From positions 248,001 to 312,000 of the forward strand of contig JADJNW010000001.1 of assembly GCA_016714085.1 (NCBI GenBank): a stretch of 64,000 nucleotides of DNA, read 5' to 3'. This DNA is from Saprospiraceae bacterium (lineage in GTDB: Bacteria > Bacteroidota > Bacteroidia > Chitinophagales > Saprospiraceae). The notes beneath the pieces are model-generated. The model searched no databases. It had not been told where the DNA came from and was given only the letters and a program-made list of their open reading frames with translations. The position numbers and the translations under genes are program-made. This document shows positions 63,659 to 64,000 of the stretch, in pieces (position 1 is the stretch's first letter; the number at the start of each line of letters is the position of its first letter).

Positions 63659-64000
63659 ATGACTGAACTCGCAGGAATTATCATTTTAGGCATCCTGGCT
63701 CAATGGCTCGCTTGGTGGATTCGAGTGCCATCTATCTTGCCATTAATTTTTATCGGACTATTTGTAGGGCCACTTTCTACTTTGTGGACACCCGATGGCA
63801 GTAAACTGTTGGAACCGATTTATAACGAAGAAAAAAATGCAGGACTTTTTCCTAATGAATACCTGTTTTACTTTGTATCCTTAGCCATTGGTATCATTTT
63901 GTTTGAAGGTGGTTTGACCCTGAAACGCAGAGAAATCAAAGGCGTTGGGCCTGCCATTTTAAAGCTCATCACGCTGGGTTCGGTCATCACCTTTATTGGT
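63659..64000 (+). CDS. Na+/H+ (CPA1-type) antiporter, N-terminal part, cut by the window end
   Basis: The start at 63659 gives MTELAGIIILGILAQWLAWW then IRVPSILPLIFIGLFVGPLS, and later FVSLAIGIILFEGGLTLKRR, the FEGGL motif of monovalent cation/proton antiporters. The helices seen (four or so of about twelve) fit the first third. It is an inner-membrane exchanger for pH and sodium homeostasis. Whether it carries C-terminal TrkA domains lies outside the window. Confidence 0.88.
   Translation, partial: MTELAGIIILGILAQWLAWWIRVPSILPLIFIGLFVGPLSTLWTPDGSKLLEPIYNEEKNAGLFPNEYLFYFVSLAIGIILFEGGLTLKRREIKGVGPAILKLITLGSVITFIG

Overview
The window is a stretch of a Bacteroidota chromosome, most likely a Saprospiria-type marine or sludge relative (inference). 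The evidence is: GyrB, EF-Ts, UMP kinase, L32, S20, MetK and TrpS of Bacteroidota type; a giant adhesin ending in a type IX secretion (CHU_C / type B) domain; a TonB-dependent receptor with a carboxypeptidase-regulatory start; an ECF sigma factor with a TonB-domain membrane partner; a DUF4105 protein; and TAnnTTTG-type promoter elements. At least twenty genes, including essential ones (tsf, pyrH), carry single-base indels, mostly in short homopolymers. These are best read as consensus errors of the assembly, so genes are reported across their frameshifts.

Layout. (1) 1-1824: housekeeping tsf and pyrH. (2) 1835-2261: a 21-bp tandem array joined directly to the C-terminal tail of a tyrosine recombinase. 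(3) 2288-13868: an accessory island that looks like an integron-type cassette array. Eight imperfect inverted repeats of attC type (66-138 bp, AAC...GTT ends) separate small unrelated genes: a DUF1772-like membrane protein, another membrane protein, an M61 peptidase lipoprotein, a TlpA-like thioredoxin lipoprotein plus a VOC protein, a beta-lactamase-fold hydrolase, a 3.4-kb unit with a decayed methyltransferase/MFS-rhodanese region and a divergent HxlR/SDR/quinone-reductase set, a rifampin ADP-ribosyltransferase (arr, a classic integron cassette gene), and a propeller lipoprotein. (4) 14233-24000: TonB receptor, acyl-CoA carboxylase beta subunit, VOC protein, an effector-associated-domain plus ubiquitin-like protein, rpsT, transglutaminase, gyrB. 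(5) 24195-45744: Gfo/Idh/MocA oxidoreductase, lipoprotein, polyprenyl sugar transferase, vanadium haloperoxidase-like protein, exonuclease, DUF2207/LemA pair, glgB, alpha/beta hydrolase and ABC exporter, P-loop kinase, DUF4105 protein, methylmalonyl-CoA epimerase, two TauE/SafE paralogues, and the TonB-domain/anti-sigma/ECF sigma block. (6) 45931-52626: a 2231-residue repeat adhesin on the minus strand. (7) 52931-57472: DUF177-rpmF, RidA, trpS, FAH-family hydrolase, metK. (8) 57580-64000: a toxin-antitoxin relic, an FG-GAP repeat protein bracketed on both sides by the same 21-nt-period inverted arrays, an M20 amidohydrolase and the start of a Na+/H+ antiporter.

The most unusual content is the cassette island next to a broken recombinase, with a palindromic mini-element inserted both in the recombinase tail and in one attC-like site; the 21-nt-period arrays flanking the FG-GAP gene; and the orphan effector-associated/ubiquitin-like protein. 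Many intergenic spacers consist of imperfect inverted repeats built from repeated short words, several ending within 16 bases of a start codon.
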